Below the pieces are notes generated by a model. That model worked only from the letters and a program-made list of their open reading frames with translations, searched no databases and had not been told where the DNA came from. DNA of 64,000 nt from Devosia soli. Lineage in GTDB: Bacteria > Pseudomonadota > Alphaproteobacteria > Rhizobiales > Devosiaceae. Positions 10,066-18,872 of the stretch are shown piece after piece. The translations under genes were made by a program, and so were the position numbers. The DNA is taken from NCBI RefSeq assembly GCF_000970455.1, contig NZ_LAJG01000042.1, positions 186,001-250,000 on the forward strand. The letters are read 5' to 3'. Within the stretch, counting starts at the first letter, position 1; each line of letters opens with the position of its first letter.

Positions 10066-10293
10066 ATGGAAGCTGAAGCCGCAAAGTTCATCGGTGCCGG
10101 TATTGCTTGTTTCGGTATGGCCGGTGCTGCCATCGGCGTGGCCAACATCTTCGGCAACTTCCTCTCGGGCGCCCTGCGCAACCCGTCTGCCGCCCCGAGC
10201 CAGTTCTCGAACCTGATCTTCGGCTTCGCCGTGACCGAAGCTCTGGGCATCTTCTCGTTCCTGGTTGCCCTGATCCTGCTGTTCGTCGCCTAA
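10066..10293 (+). CDS. atpE: F0 ATP synthase subunit c
   Basis: Subunit c is the proteolipid that forms the rotating ring. At 75 residues it is two transmembrane helices joined by the polar loop ALRNPSA. The proton-carrying carboxylate is Glu58 in [10 protein letters not shown]. The glycine- and alanine-rich first helix, [17 protein letters not shown], is canonical. An AAAGGACTT-like SD precedes the ATG. A strong stem-loop follows before atpF' and may help set the high level needed for this multi-copy subunit. Confidence 0.95.
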   Translation: MEAEAAKFIGAGIACFGMAGAAIGVANIFGNFLSGALRNPSAAPSQFSNLIFGFAVTEALGIFSFLVALILLFVA

Positions 10294-10314
10294 TTCGGCC
10301 CAGCCACGATCTTT

Positions 10315-10339
10315 CGCAGCCGGGGCATTCCCGGCTGCG
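10315..10339 (+). other. Intercistronic stem-loop between atpE and atpF'
   Basis: CGCAGCCGGG at 10315-10324 pairs perfectly with CCCGGCTGCG at 10330-10339 around a 5-nt loop. No T run follows, so it is unlikely to be a full terminator. mRNA stabilisation or partial attenuation after atpE is more likely, by inference. Confidence 0.6.
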
Positions 10340-10390
10340 CGTTCTTGTCCGGCCACGGCCGGTTGACCGGATTTTACGGGACCTCACCTG

Positions 10391-11044
10391 ATGGTAACGC
10401 AAGTTTACGCCCAAGAGGCCACGACGCCGACCGAGGAAAACCTCGACCACGCCGTCGATGCCACCCACGGCGAGCCAGTGCCGGGCGCAACGGGTCATGA
10501 CCCGACCGCTGACACCCATGCCACCACCCAAGCTCATGGTGGCGAGCATGATTCAGGCGTCTTCCCGCCCTTCGACCCCGCGACCTTTCCCAGCCAGCTT
10601 CTCTGGCTCGCCATCACTTTCGGCGTGCTCTATCTGCTGATGAGCAAGGTGGCCCTGCCGCGCATCGGCAATATCCTCGAGAACCGCAAGGCGATCGTCG
10701 ATGCCGATCTGGCTGCTGCCGATGCTTCCCGTCAAAAGACGGACGCTGCGATTGCGGCTTACGAGTCGGCCCTCGCCAATGCCCGCGCCAAGGCGCAAGG
10801 CATTGCCAACGAGACCCGCGAAACAATCCAGGCCGATCTCGCTGCCAAGCGCGGCGCGGTCGAAGCTGATCTTGCCGCCAAGGTGAGCGAAGCCGAAGCC
10901 CGTATCGCTTCCACCAAGCGCGATGCCCTGACCCATGTCGACGAGATCGCGGTCGAGACGGCTCAAACCGTTGTCGCCCAGATCATCGGCGATGTTCCCG
11001 CCGACAGCGTCCGCGCTGCCGTGGCCAAGGCAAGCAAGGAGTAA
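10391..11044 (+). CDS. F0 ATP synthase subunit b'
   Basis: Subunit b' pairs with b as the peripheral stalk in alphaproteobacteria. The 217-residue protein has a 50-residue polar, histidine-rich head (HDPTADTHATTQAHGGEH), one membrane span (PSQLLWLAITFGVLYLLMS, about 57-77), and a long charged helix rich in Ala, Glu and Lys. The ATPase B/B' domain covers most of it. The gene ends 6 bp before atpF. The head is longer than in many relatives, and an alternative start further in cannot be excluded. Confidence 0.88.
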   Translation: MVTQVYAQEATTPTEENLDHAVDATHGEPVPGATGHDPTADTHATTQAHGGEHDSGVFPPFDPATFPSQLLWLAITFGVLYLLMSKVALPRIGNILENRKAIVDADLAAADASRQKTDAAIAAYESALANARAKAQGIANETRETIQADLAAKRGAVEADLAAKVSEAEARIASTKRDALTHVDEIAVETAQTVVAQIIGDVPADSVRAAVAKASKE

Positions 11045-11050
11045 GCGAAG

Positions 11051-11536
11051 ATGGAATGGATGGATAACTCGTTCTACGCCCTCGTCGCGCTCGTCATCTT
11101 CCTAGGCATGGCGCTGTTCTTCGGCATCCCGCGCATCGTGGGCAAAATGCTCGACGGCCAGATCCAGAAGATCGCCGATGAACTTGCTCAGGCCAAGAAG
11201 CTGCGCGAAGAAGCCGCTGCCCTGCTCGTCGAATATGAGCAGAAGCGCATCGCCGCTGAAAGCGAAGCCCAGGGCATCATCGCTGCCGCACAGGAAGAAG
11301 CGACCCGTCTGACCGCAGAAGCCCAGGCCTCGCTGGCAGATCTCGTGACCCGCCGCACCAAGGCCGTCGAAGACAAGATCGCCCAGGCCGAAGCGCAGGC
11401 CATCGGCGAAGTCCGCGCTCGCTCGGCCGACCTCGCCGTCGAAGCCGCCCGCCTCGTCCTTACCGACGAAATGAACGTCAAGGGCGGCCATGTCATCGAC
11501 AAGGCCATCGCCGACGTCGCCGGTCGCCTGAACTGA
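11051..11536 (+). CDS. atpF: F0 ATP synthase subunit b
   Basis: Subunit b of the peripheral stalk is 161 residues long, with a single N-terminal span (SFYALVALVIFLGMALFFGI) followed by an amphipathic helix that dimerises with b' and contacts F1. The segment GIPRIVGKMLDGQIQKIADEL is typical of the alphaproteobacterial b subunit. It is the last gene of the operon and is followed by a terminator, so F1 is expressed from another locus. Confidence 0.92.
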   Translation: MEWMDNSFYALVALVIFLGMALFFGIPRIVGKMLDGQIQKIADELAQAKKLREEAAALLVEYEQKRIAAESEAQGIIAAAQEEATRLTAEAQASLADLVTRRTKAVEDKIAQAEAQAIGEVRARSADLAVEAARLVLTDEMNVKGGHVIDKAIADVAGRLN

Positions 11537-11562
11537 TTTTTTTGAACTTTTTGCAGTTTGAA

Positions 11563-11588
11563 AGGCGGGCCCTCGGGTCCGCCTTTTT
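11563..11588 (+). terminator. Rho-independent terminator of the atp operon
   Basis: AGGCGGGCCC (11563-11572) pairs with GGGTCCGCCT (11575-11584) around a short loop, with one G-T pair, followed by a T run. It lies 26 bp after the atpF stop. Confidence 0.88.
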
Positions 11589-11633
11589 GTTTGTCCTCTA
11601 GGCGGCTGGCCTGTCGTCACGCCGCCCTCCCCG

Positions 11634-11717
11634 CCGCCGTCCACCACCGGGCCCGTCCCGGCAATCCATCTTGCCAAGGGCATGGACCACCGGGACGAGC
11701 CCGGCGGTGGACGGTGG
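11634..11717. repeat. Palindromic intergenic repeat, copy A
   Basis: Two 36-bp arms (11634-11669 and 11682-11717) are inverted copies with about six mismatches. The core is CCGGGC-Y-CGTCCCGG followed by a CAATCCAT or TGGTCCAT end. The same unit occurs at 16563-16647. Such elements are scattered between genes in many Hyphomicrobiales. Confidence 0.75.
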
Positions 11718-11786
11718 ACCCAAGCGTCGTTGGCCTTTCTGCAGCGTTAGCACCCACGCCTTCCGTGCACATCCTCGCGCCTGCCG

Positions 11787-11815
11787 TTGACGCCACCGCA
11801 AAACTCCCCCATGGT
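11787..11815 (+). promoter_or_regulatory. Candidate promoter of the glycine riboswitch-gcv operon
   Basis: TTGACG at 11787-11792 is followed after 17 bp by CATGGT (11810-11815). The -10 is weak, but the predicted start near 11822 coincides with the 5' end of the first aptamer's P1 stem at 11821. Confidence 0.4.
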
Positions 11816-11820
11816 GCCGG

Positions 11821-11998
11821 TGACTGCGGGAGAGACTGGCTGAAAACGCCAGCGCCGAAGGAGCAACCGCCCCGGAAACTCTCAGGCAAAAGGGACCGCA
11901 GTCAGGTCAAACACTCTGGAAAGCAGGCTCGCTTGGGCCTCTCCGAAGGAGCAACCGGCGCTCAGCCGGGAAATCTCTCAGGGCAAGGACAGAGGGGG
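11821..11998 (+). ncRNA. Tandem glycine riboswitch
   Basis: Two glycine aptamers sit side by side. The first has a perfect 9-bp P1 (11821-11829 with 11896-11904) and the conserved GCCGAAGGAGCAA and CTCTCAGGCAAAAGG blocks. The second begins at about 11912 with ACTCTGGAAAG, has CTCCGAAGGAGCAA and CTCTCAGGGCAAGGAC, and closes with CAGAG at 11990-11994 pairing with CTCTG at 11914-11918. The gcv operon starts about 60 bp downstream, the classic setting in which glycine binding turns on its own degradation. GGGCAC at 11996-12001 could pair with GTGCCC at 12053-12058, just before the gcvT ATG, as an expression platform, but this is not mutually exclusive with P1, so the switching mechanism stays open. 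Confidence 0.95.
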
Positions 11999-12058
11999 CA
12001 CGCATTTCCGCTTTCACCGGCGGAGCCTTGACGTGTCGCTTCCAACCCGAGAGTGCCC

Positions 12059-13222
12059 ATGGCCGAAGCCTCGACCCAAGACCTCAAGCAGACCCCGCTC
12101 TACGCATCCCACGTTGCCGCCGGCGGCCGCATCGTGCCCTTCGGTGGCTATGCGCTCCCCGTCCAATATGCCACCGGCATCATGACAGAGCACAAGTGGA
12201 CGCGCGAGCATGCAGGCCTTTTCGACGTGAGCCATATGGGCCCGAGCTTTCTTGAGCTTAATGCGCCCAGCGGCGACCCCGCGGCCGATCATGCCGCCCT
12301 CTCCGCCATTATCGAGCCCCTGATCTGCGGGGACATAGCCGCCCTGAAACCCGGCCAGATCCGCTACTCGTTGCTCCTCAACGAAACCGGCGGCACGCTC
12401 GACGACCTGATGATCGCGCGTTCTCCTCTTGCTGACGGTGGCCTCTATATCGTCGTGAATGCCGGCACCAAGGAAGCCGACTTTGCCCAGATCGCAAAGG
12501 CCGCTGGCGATAAAGCCGCGCTGAGGCGCGCTGACGAAGATCACGCGCTGCTCGCGCTTCAGGGCCCAGAGGCCGTCAACGTCATCGCCGCCCTCGTCTC
12601 CGGCGCCGCCGATCTCGGCTTCATGACCTATGGCGCCTTTGCTTGGAGTGGCAGCACCCTCCTTGTCTCCCGCTCCGGCTATACCGGTGAAGACGGTTTT
12701 GAAATCCTCGTCAAAGCCGCAGAGGCCCAAAACCTCTGGGATACACTCATCGCCGACCCGCGGGTCAAACCCATCGGCCTCGGCGCCCGCGATAGCCTCC
12801 GCCTCGAGGCCGGCCTGCCGCTTTATGGCCACGACCTCGACGAAACCATTTCCCCCATCGAAGCCGATCTCGGCTTTGCCGTCTCCAAGCGCCGCCGCGA
12901 AGCAGCCGACTTCCCTGGCGCACAGCGCATTCTCACCGAACGCGACGGAAACCTGGCCCGCAAGCGCGTCGGTCTCCTCGTCGAAGGCGCACCAGCCCGC
13001 GAAGGCGCCGAAATCCTCGATGCCTCCGGGGCGGTCGTCGGCACCGTCACCAGTGGCGGTTTCGCCCCATCTCTGGGCAAGGCCATCGCCCTCGGCTTCG
13101 TGCCCCCCGCCCTTACGACACCAGGCACAAAACTCCAGGTCTCCGTCCGTGGCCGCGCCCAGCCGGCCGAGGTCGTGCAGACCCCCTTCGTTCCCCACCG
13201 CTATTTCCGCAAATCGATCTGA
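12059..13222 (+). CDS. gcvT: Aminomethyltransferase, glycine cleavage T protein
   Basis: GcvT transfers the methylene group from the H protein's aminomethyl-lipoyl arm to tetrahydrofolate and releases ammonia. The 387-residue protein has the family blocks FGGYALPVQY, FDVSHMG near the N-terminus, SGYTGEDGFEI in the middle, and GLGARDSLRLEAGLPLYGHDL. The C-terminal barrel domain ends with the common VVQTPFVPHRYFRK. I chose the ATG at 12059, 5 nt after GAGAG; a GTG at 12053 is in frame but lies in the possible riboswitch platform. First gene of the gcv operon, 10 bp before gcvH. Confidence 0.95.
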   Translation: MAEASTQDLKQTPLYASHVAAGGRIVPFGGYALPVQYATGIMTEHKWTREHAGLFDVSHMGPSFLELNAPSGDPAADHAALSAIIEPLICGDIAALKPGQIRYSLLLNETGGTLDDLMIARSPLADGGLYIVVNAGTKEADFAQIAKAAGDKAALRRADEDHALLALQGPEAVNVIAALVSGAADLGFMTYGAFAWSGSTLLVSRSGYTGEDGFEILVKAAEAQNLWDTLIADPRVKPIGLGARDSLRLEAGLPLYGHDLDETISPIEADLGFAVSKRRREAADFPGAQRILTERDGNLARKRVGLLVEGAPAREGAEILDASGAVVGTVTSGGFAPSLGKAIALGFVPPALTTPGTKLQVSVRGRAQPAEVVQTPFVPHRYFRKSI

Positions 13223-13232
13223 GGCCCCCGCC

Positions 13233-13598
13233 ATGACCACCAAGTTCACGCCCGACCACGAATACATCCGCGTCGAGGGTTCGACCGGCATTGTCGGCAT
13301 TACGCCCTATGCGCAGGAGCAGCTCGGGGACATCGTCTTTGTCGAACTGCCCGCCGTCGGCAAGGCTCTCAAGAAGGGTGAGGAAGCCGCGGTCGTCGAA
13401 TCCGTCAAGGCCGCCTCCGAAATCTACGCGCCAGTAACCGGAACGATCGTCGAGGTTAACGGAATGCTAACAAACGAACCCGGTTTGGTGAACACAGATC
13501 CCGAAAATGCCGGCTGGATGTTCAAGATCGAAATCGCCGATACCAGCGAAATCGACACGCTCCTCGATGCCGACGGCTATGCGGAATTGACCCTCTGA
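13233..13598 (+). CDS. gcvH: Glycine cleavage system H protein
   Basis: The H protein is the lipoylated shuttle between the P, T and L proteins. At 121 residues it has normal length. The lipoyl lysine is Lys59 in [10 protein letters not shown], with the flanking glycine block [13 protein letters not shown]. The C-terminal GWMFKIEI is the usual hybrid-motif end. It starts 10 bp after gcvT and gcvPA follows after 2 bp, so the operon is tightly packed. The lipoamide dehydrogenase partner is not in this window. Confidence 0.97.
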   Translation: MTTKFTPDHEYIRVEGSTGIVGITPYAQEQLGDIVFVELPAVGKALKKGEEAAVVESVKAASEIYAPVTGTIVEVNGMLTNEPGLVNTDPENAGWMFKIEIADTSEIDTLLDADGYAELTL

Positions 13599-13600
13599 TC

Positions 13601-14956
13601 ATGCGCTACCTTCCCCATTCCGCCAGCGAACGCGCAGAAATGCTCGGCGTCATCGGCGCCGCCGATGTCGATGCGCTCTTCTCCGCCGTCCCCAAATCCG
13701 CCCTCAAAAGCTTCGATCTCGGCCTTCCCGCCCATCAGCCGGAATTCCTCGTCGAAACCCATATGCGCGCGCTCGCCGCCAAAAATCACGCCGCCGGCGA
13801 TGGTCCGTTCTTTGTTGGCGCGGGCGCTTATCGCCATCACGTGCCGGCTACCGTTGACCATTTAATCCAGCGTTCCGAATGGCTTACGGCCTACACGCCC
13901 TATCAGCCGGAAATCTCGCAGGGCACCCTGCAGATGCTGTTCGAGTTCCAGACCCAGGTCGCCAAGATCACCGGCATGGATGTCGCCAACGCCTCGCTTT
14001 ACGATGGCTCGACCGGCACAGCAGAAGCCGTGCTCATGGCCAAGCGTCTGACAAAAAAGAACAAAATCGTCCTTTCCGGCGGCCTCCACCCGCATTATCG
14101 CGATGTGGTCAAAGCCTATCTCAAGGACGATCCGGACCTCGTCTGCCTCTCCCCCTCCCCCGAGGGCCAAGGCGATATTCTCAGCCAGATCGACGGCAAC
14201 ACCGCTGCCATTGTCGTCCAAACCCCTGATTTCTATGGGCATCTTCGCGATCTCAAGGCTGCTGCCGATGCCGCGCACGCGCACGGCGCCTTGCTTATCG
14301 TCGTCATCACCGAAGTCGTTTCCCTCGGCCTCCTCGAGGCCCCGGGCGCGCTTGGCGCCGACATCGTCGTCTGCGAAGGCCAGTCGATCGGCAACGCCCT
14401 CAACTTTGGCGGCCCCTATCTCGGCCTCATGGCGACACGAAAAGAATTCATCCGCCAGATGCCCGGCCGCCTCTGCGGCGAAACCGTTGATGCAGACGGA
14501 AATCGTGGCTTCGTGCTGACGCTCTCGACCCGCGAGCAGCACATTCGCCGCGAGAAGGCGACGAGCAATATCTGCACCAATTCCGGCCTCTGCGCCCTCG
14601 CTTTCTCGATCCACATGTCGCTCCTCGGCGAAGCCGGCTTCACCCGCCTTGCCCGCCTCAACCATCACAACGCGGTCAAGCTCGCCCGCATGCTGGGCAC
14701 CGTCCCCGGCGTCGAACTGCTCAACAAGAGCTTCTTCAACGAGATGACCATCCGCCTGCCGGTGCCGGCCGCTCCCGTGGTCGAAATGCTTGCGCAGGCT
14801 GGGGTTTTGGCCGGCGTCCCGGTCAGCCGGCTCGAGCCGTACAACCCTAACGTCGAGAACTTGATCGTGCTGGCGGCGACCGAACTGACCACCCACGCCG
14901 ATATTGAAATGCTGGCCGAGTGCCTCCACGCCGCCATTGAGGAGGACGCGCAATGA
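13601..14956 (+). CDS. gcvPA: Glycine dehydrogenase (decarboxylating) subunit 1
   Basis: This is the alpha half of the split P protein, which decarboxylates glycine with PLP and passes the aminomethyl group to GcvH. The 451-residue product begins [19 protein letters not shown] and contains [28 protein letters not shown] and [14 protein letters not shown], all standard for GcvPA. The PLP lysine lies in the partner subunit. Its stop overlaps the next start as ATGA, implying coupled translation and 1:1 subunits. The two-gene form of P protein is usual outside gammaproteobacteria. Confidence 0.95.
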   Translation: MRYLPHSASERAEMLGVIGAADVDALFSAVPKSALKSFDLGLPAHQPEFLVETHMRALAAKNHAAGDGPFFVGAGAYRHHVPATVDHLIQRSEWLTAYTPYQPEISQGTLQMLFEFQTQVAKITGMDVANASLYDGSTGTAEAVLMAKRLTKKNKIVLSGGLHPHYRDVVKAYLKDDPDLVCLSPSPEGQGDILSQIDGNTAAIVVQTPDFYGHLRDLKAAADAAHAHGALLIVVITEVVSLGLLEAPGALGADIVVCEGQSIGNALNFGGPYLGLMATRKEFIRQMPGRLCGETVDADGNRGFVLTLSTREQHIRREKATSNICTNSGLCALAFSIHMSLLGEAGFTRLARLNHHNAVKLARMLGTVPGVELLNKSFFNEMTIRLPVPAAPVVEMLAQAGVLAGVPVSRLEPYNPNVENLIVLAATELTTHADIEMLAECLHAAIEEDAQ

Positions 14957-16500
14957 GCATGAACACCCAAGGCCGCCCCACCGGCACCGGCACCAGCGGC
15001 AGCACCGCCGCCTCCGGCTCGGCGCTTATTCCCGATGAACCACTTCTCTTTGAAATCGGCGACACCGAGCATTCCGGCGTCGATCTTCCCGAGGTCACGA
15101 TCGACGACAGCTTCCTCGGCGGCTTCGAGCGCAAGACCAAACTCGATCTCGCGGGGCTCACCGAGCCTGAAGCCATGCGCCACTATGTGCGCCTCAGCCG
15201 AATGAACCATTCGATCGACAGCGGCATGTATCCGCTCGGCTCGTGCACCATGAAGCACAATCCGCGCCTCAACGAGAAAATGGCCCGCCTGCCGGGCTTC
15301 TCGGATATCCATCCGCTGCAGCCGGTCTCGACCGTGCAAGGCGCGCTCGAGCTGATGAACCAGCTTTCGCACTGGCTCCTTACCCTCACCAACACCGCCG
15401 CCGTGGCGCTTTCGCCCAAGGCCGGTGCCCATGGCGAGCTTCTCGGTATGATGGCGATCAAGGCCGCTCAGGACGCCGCCGGGCAGGCCCACCGTACGGT
15501 GGTCCTCGTGCCAGAAAGCGCCCATGGCACCAATCCGGCGACCGCCGCCTTCCTCGGCTACACGGTCAAACCCGTGCCCGCCAAGGCCGATGGCACGGTC
15601 GATGTGGAAGCGGTCAAGGCAGCCCTCTCGCCTGAAGTCGCAGCCATCATGCTGACCAATCCCAATACCTGCGGCCTCTTCGAGCCGCAGGTCATCGAGA
15701 TTGCCCAAGCCGTGCACGATGCGGGCGCCTTCTTTTACTGCGATGGCGCCAATTTCAACGCCATCATGGGTGTCGTCCGTCCGGGCGATCTCGGCATCGA
15801 CGCCATGCATATCAACCTTCACAAGACTTTTTCGACGCCCCACGGCGGCGGCGGTCCGGGCGCGGGCCCCGTCGTGCTTTCGCAGGCGCTGGCGCCCTTC
15901 GCGCCGGTCCCCTTCGTGCGCAAGGGCGAGAAAGGGCTGGAACTGGTCGAACATGTCGAAGAGCACGCCCTCTGCCGCGTGACGGCCTTCCACGGGCAGA
16001 TGGGCATGTATGTCCGCGCGCTGACCTATATGCTCAGCCACGGTGGCGATGGCCTTGCTCAGGCAGCGCAGGATGCGGTGCTTAATGCCAACTATATCAA
16101 GGCGCGGCTGCAGCATATCTTCTCGGTGCCCTTCCCCAATTATCCGACCATGCACGAAGCGCTCTTCGACGACAGCTTCCTCAAAGATACCGGCGTCACG
16201 ACCCTCGATTTTGCCAAGGCAATGATCGACGAGGGATTCCACCCGATGACCATGTATTTCCCGCTGGTTGTCCATGGCGCCATGCTGGTCGAGCCGACGG
16301 AGAGCGAGAGCAAGCAAACGCTCGATCGCTTCTGCGACGTGATGGCAGAACTCGCGACGGACGCCAAGGCTGGCAATGCAGCCCGGTTCACCGCAGCTCC
16401 GGTCAAGGCGCCTCGTCGACGCCTCGACGAAACACGGGCAGCCCGGCAACCGGTGCTGAAGTGGGAAAAGCCGGCGGACCTGCCGCAGGCGGCGGAATAA
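14953..16500 (+). CDS. gcvPB: Glycine dehydrogenase (decarboxylating) subunit 2
   Basis: This is the beta half of the split P protein and carries the cofactor. Lys291 in [16 protein letters not shown] is the PLP-binding lysine with its glycine-rich flank. Other recognisable blocks are [13 protein letters not shown] and [15 protein letters not shown]. At 515 residues it is normal length. The first 25 residues are Gly/Thr/Ser-rich, so an internal start is conceivable, but the ATGA overlap with gcvPA supports the one given. It is the last gene of the operon, with a terminator right behind it. Confidence 0.96.
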   Translation: MSMNTQGRPTGTGTSGSTAASGSALIPDEPLLFEIGDTEHSGVDLPEVTIDDSFLGGFERKTKLDLAGLTEPEAMRHYVRLSRMNHSIDSGMYPLGSCTMKHNPRLNEKMARLPGFSDIHPLQPVSTVQGALELMNQLSHWLLTLTNTAAVALSPKAGAHGELLGMMAIKAAQDAAGQAHRTVVLVPESAHGTNPATAAFLGYTVKPVPAKADGTVDVEAVKAALSPEVAAIMLTNPNTCGLFEPQVIEIAQAVHDAGAFFYCDGANFNAIMGVVRPGDLGIDAMHINLHKTFSTPHGGGGPGAGPVVLSQALAPFAPVPFVRKGEKGLELVEHVEEHALCRVTAFHGQMGMYVRALTYMLSHGGDGLAQAAQDAVLNANYIKARLQHIFSVPFPNYPTMHEALFDDSFLKDTGVTTLDFAKAMIDEGFHPMTMYFPLVVHGAMLVEPTESESKQTLDRFCDVMAELATDAKAGNAARFTAAPVKAPRRRLDETRAARQPVLKWEKPADLPQAAE

Positions 16501-16505
16501 GAAAA

Positions 16506-16529
16506 GGCGGCCGAGGGGCCGCCTTTTTC
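16506..16529 (+). terminator. Rho-independent terminator of the gcv operon
   Basis: GGCGGCC (16506-16512) and GGCCGCC (16517-16523) form a perfect 7-bp stem with a 4-nt loop and a T run, 5 bp after the gcvPB stop. Confidence 0.93.
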
Positions 16530-16562
16530 TTTCTAGATGCAAATCGACCAAGCAGGGATGGT

Positions 16563-16647
16563 CACTGTCGTCACCGCCGGGCTTGTCCGGGTGGTTCATG
16601 CAGAGGCGAGACGGATTGCCGGGACAAGCACGGCAATGACGACGGAG
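16563..16647. repeat. Palindromic intergenic repeat, copy B
   Basis: Inverted arms at about 16563-16597 and 16613-16647 share the core CCGGGCTTGTCC with copy A at 11634-11717. Translated, such arms give the CPGNP-like strings seen in many spurious Hyphomicrobiales ORFs. I see no function. Confidence 0.7.
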
Positions 16648-16702
16648 GGAGAATTGTGCGGCGCCTTGCCATTCGCGCATGGCGCTTATGGCCTGATCGC
16701 CT

Positions 16703-16727
16703 CAAATCCCTCCACTGGAGGGATTTG
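16703..16727. terminator. Perfect 11-bp hairpin between the convergent gcv operon and lipoprotein gene
   Basis: CAAATCCCTCC (16703-16713) and GGAGGGATTTG (16717-16727) are perfectly complementary around a 3-nt loop. It lies 16 bp after the lipoprotein stop on the minus strand. There is no separate T run; the T residues are inside the stem, so termination is plausible but not certain. Confidence 0.5.
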
Positions 16728-16743
16728 CCCTATGGGACCGTTC

Positions 16744-17322
16744 TCAGCCCCTTGTATCAAACCCAACCCAGATCGTGATCGTCTCGCCGCCGAGATAGGG
16801 AATGGCGACGTTTTGGACGACCTTGACGAATTCGGCCGATTGTGCCGGCGGCGTCAGGGCGACGGGGATGGTGTATTTTTCCGAGAAGATCGCCTGGCCA
16901 TCGCGCTCCACGGCAAAGCGGATCGGAGCATTGACGGAAGTCTGCTTGCCGGCGGGCCCCAGAAGGACACGCCCTGAGGCGCCCATATTGACCGTGATCA
17001 GCCCGTTGGACACGACGCAATTGCGCGTCACTTCGTCGATAACGCCCTGATATTGCAGGGCCTTGGCGTCGCCAGTGCGGCCATTGCCATAGTAGAACAT
17101 CGCCTCGCCGCCGACACGCACCTTGATAGGCGGACACTCGGTGGCGATGGCCGGCAGCGCGTTGGTCTGGGCCTGGGCCACGGCAGCCGGCGCGGCTGTC
17201 GCGTTCTGGAGATTGGCATTGGTGCTGGTACCGCTGCCAAACATGCTGCCCATGGAGCAGGCGGAAAGCGAAACGGCAAGGCCGGCCAGGGCGGCAAGTC
17301 GGAAAAAGTTCGGCTTGGTCAT
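16744..17322 (-). CDS. Conserved hypothetical lipoprotein
   Basis: The 192-residue protein has a bacterial lipoprotein signal: basic start, hydrophobic stretch, and lipobox LSAC with Cys22 as the lipidated residue. A short Ser/Ala/Gln-rich linker follows, then a globular domain with two cysteines (in TECPP and RNCVVS) and beta-rich sequence such as GRVLLGPAGKQ and FAVERDGQAIFSEKY. Lipoproteins with this sequence style occur across Hyphomicrobiales without known function. An outer-membrane anchor facing the periplasm is inferred. It is followed by a hairpin and preceded by a peroxiredoxin gene on the same strand, 18 bp away. Confidence 0.75.
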   Translation of the reverse strand: MTKPNFFRLAALAGLAVSLSACSMGSMFGSGTSTNANLQNATAAPAAVAQAQTNALPAIATECPPIKVRVGGEAMFYYGNGRTGDAKALQYQGVIDEVTRNCVVSNGLITVNMGASGRVLLGPAGKQTSVNAPIRFAVERDGQAIFSEKYTIPVALTPPAQSAEFVKVVQNVAIPYLGGETITIWVGFDTRG

Positions 17323-17340
17323 GGTCTGGTCCTGCCTTTG

Positions 17341-17835
17341 TTATACTTTTGCAGTTTCGAGTGCCATCAGTATCGCCGGGGCGCCGCTGGCACTCACGCC
17401 GGGCGCATCCTCGACGAAAACGTCGGCCACAACGCCATCGCGGACGATCATGGCGGAGCGGGAAAAGCGCGTCCCCATGCCATTGGCGGAAAGGTCCTTG
17501 GCCAGGCCCAGGGCCCGCGCCAGATCGGCATTGCCATCGGCGATGAACTCGATGTCATTGATGGCATTGGAGGCGTCCGCCCACGCTTTCATCACATGCG
17601 CGTCATTGACCGACGCGCAGACGATGCGATCGACACCCGCGGCACGCAGCTTATGGGCATTGGCGAGGAAGCCGGGCAGATGATTGACATGGCAAGTGGG
17701 CGTAAAGGCACCCGGCACCGCGAAGAAAACCACCGTGCCCGCGCCGAGTACGGCGTCGCTGGTGGTTTCCGAGACGCCGGACGCATTGACCAGCTTGATC
17801 CCGACGGACGGAACCGTTTCACCACGTTCAATCAT
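17341..17835 (-). CDS. Peroxiredoxin, Prx5/AhpC-TSA type
   Basis: This is a thiol peroxidase that reduces hydrogen peroxide and organic peroxides. The 164-residue protein has the Prx5 active site PGAFTPTCHVNHLPGF with peroxidatic Cys48, then VDRIVCASVNDAHVMKAW, which carries a second cysteine, and the FSRSAMIVRDG block. Length fits Prx5 (about 160). The ATG at 17835 gives MIERGETVPS, the usual N-terminus, though its SD is weak; further in-frame ATGs exist up to 33 bp upstream. The reductant is probably glutathione-linked, by family. It lies between the DsbD-like gene and the lipoprotein gene on the same strand. Confidence 0.88.
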   Translation of the reverse strand: MIERGETVPSVGIKLVNASGVSETTSDAVLGAGTVVFFAVPGAFTPTCHVNHLPGFLANAHKLRAAGVDRIVCASVNDAHVMKAWADASNAINDIEFIADGNADLARALGLAKDLSANGMGTRFSRSAMIVRDGVVADVFVEDAPGVSASGAPAILMALETAKV

Positions 17836-17923
17836 AAACAGGATTGCCCCATGCCCATTGGCAGCCATAGCCGCCATATTCCAAACCTGCCCTCCGCCGT
17901 CCTGCCCAGTGCGAAACGGAAGA

Positions 17924-18742
17924 CTACTTGCTCGCCAGGTCACTTTCGATGGTCCGGCGAAGTTCGAATGCTCCCATGCCGGTCATGAATGTGAGCTGAA
18001 TATTCCGGCCTTTGAGCTCAATATTCTTGGTTTTTGCCAGAATGGGAAGCAGCACTAGATCGCCTTGCGGGCTTTTTTGCGGCATGCCGAAGAGCGGTTC
18101 GCCGCTATCGGTCACGGCAATCAGGCTCGAAACATCAAGGCTCGGATCGGTGACCTCCACCGCCAAAGCCTTTTTCGCTTCGAGATATTCGACCTTTCCA
18201 AGGGGCTCGGCGCCACCGGCCCAGGGAATTGGCGCCTCCGCCAACGCTTGCCGAATGCGAAGACCATTGGGACGATCGGGTCCAGCATCGCGCACCGGCA
18301 AAGTGAAGCTGGCTTGGGCGGGCAGGCAGATATCGGAACAGATACCGAGAAGGGCGGAAACCTTTGCTACTCCCGAGGCGTCGTCGACCTTGACGGCGAT
18401 GGGCAGCAGCGTATCGCCGAAATAGGCGTAATCGAGATAGCCCGTGCTGACATCGATCGCCGGGTGGGGCCAAACGATCTCTGCCGAGGCGACGCCCTTG
18501 GAGCCTGCAAGATCGAGTTCGGCCGGAAATCCGGTTTCCCCAGGCACATGCCAGTAGGTTTTGGTCGTCGGCGGCATCTTGATCTCGAGGCCGAAGAGCG
18601 TCGTGCCATCGGGCTTGACCTCGCCGGTGCTGACGAGCCGCAACTGCACCCCCGGCACAACCTCCTGCCATAGCGTTTCGCCCGCCTGGATAGCGGCAGG
18701 CAGAAGCAGAGCGGCGGCGAGTGCAAGGATCGGAATTCGCAT
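17924..18742 (-). CDS. Secreted protein with DsbD N-terminal-like domain
   Basis: The 272-residue protein starts with a signal peptide (RIPILALAAALLLPAAIQAG). The mature part resembles the periplasmic alpha domain of DsbD: TTKTYWHVPGETGFPAELDL, then YFGDTLLPIAVKV, then the cysteine pair CSDIC (C-X3-C) in LGICSDICLPAQASFTLP. The transmembrane and thioredoxin-like parts of full DsbD are absent, so it probably receives electrons from a separate CcdA/DsbD membrane protein. That role is inference. Two close starts exist, TTG 18748 and ATG 18742; I chose the ATG. It faces away from yqgE, with a 130-bp gap. Confidence 0.8.
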   Translation of the reverse strand: MRIPILALAAALLLPAAIQAGETLWQEVVPGVQLRLVSTGEVKPDGTTLFGLEIKMPPTTKTYWHVPGETGFPAELDLAGSKGVASAEIVWPHPAIDVSTGYLDYAYFGDTLLPIAVKVDDASGVAKVSALLGICSDICLPAQASFTLPVRDAGPDRPNGLRIRQALAEAPIPWAGGAEPLGKVEYLEAKKALAVEVTDPSLDVSSLIAVTDSGEPLFGMPQKSPQGDLVLLPILAKTKNIELKGRNIQLTFMTGMGAFELRRTIESDLASK

Positions 18743-18872
18743 GGGCAAGCCATTAACGCAGGCAAGGGTGAAGGAATAGCTGACGCACCATCAGTCCTTC
18801 GTGATGGTGGAACGCTGGCGCGCCGGGCGACATTGGCTTGGCATCAGCGCCAACAGTCAATAAACTTACGAT

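Noticed and set aside
14665..16680. A 671-codon open frame opposite gcvPB
   Set aside because: It is antisense to gcvPB, and its start lies in an intergenic repeat that often yields spurious N-termini.
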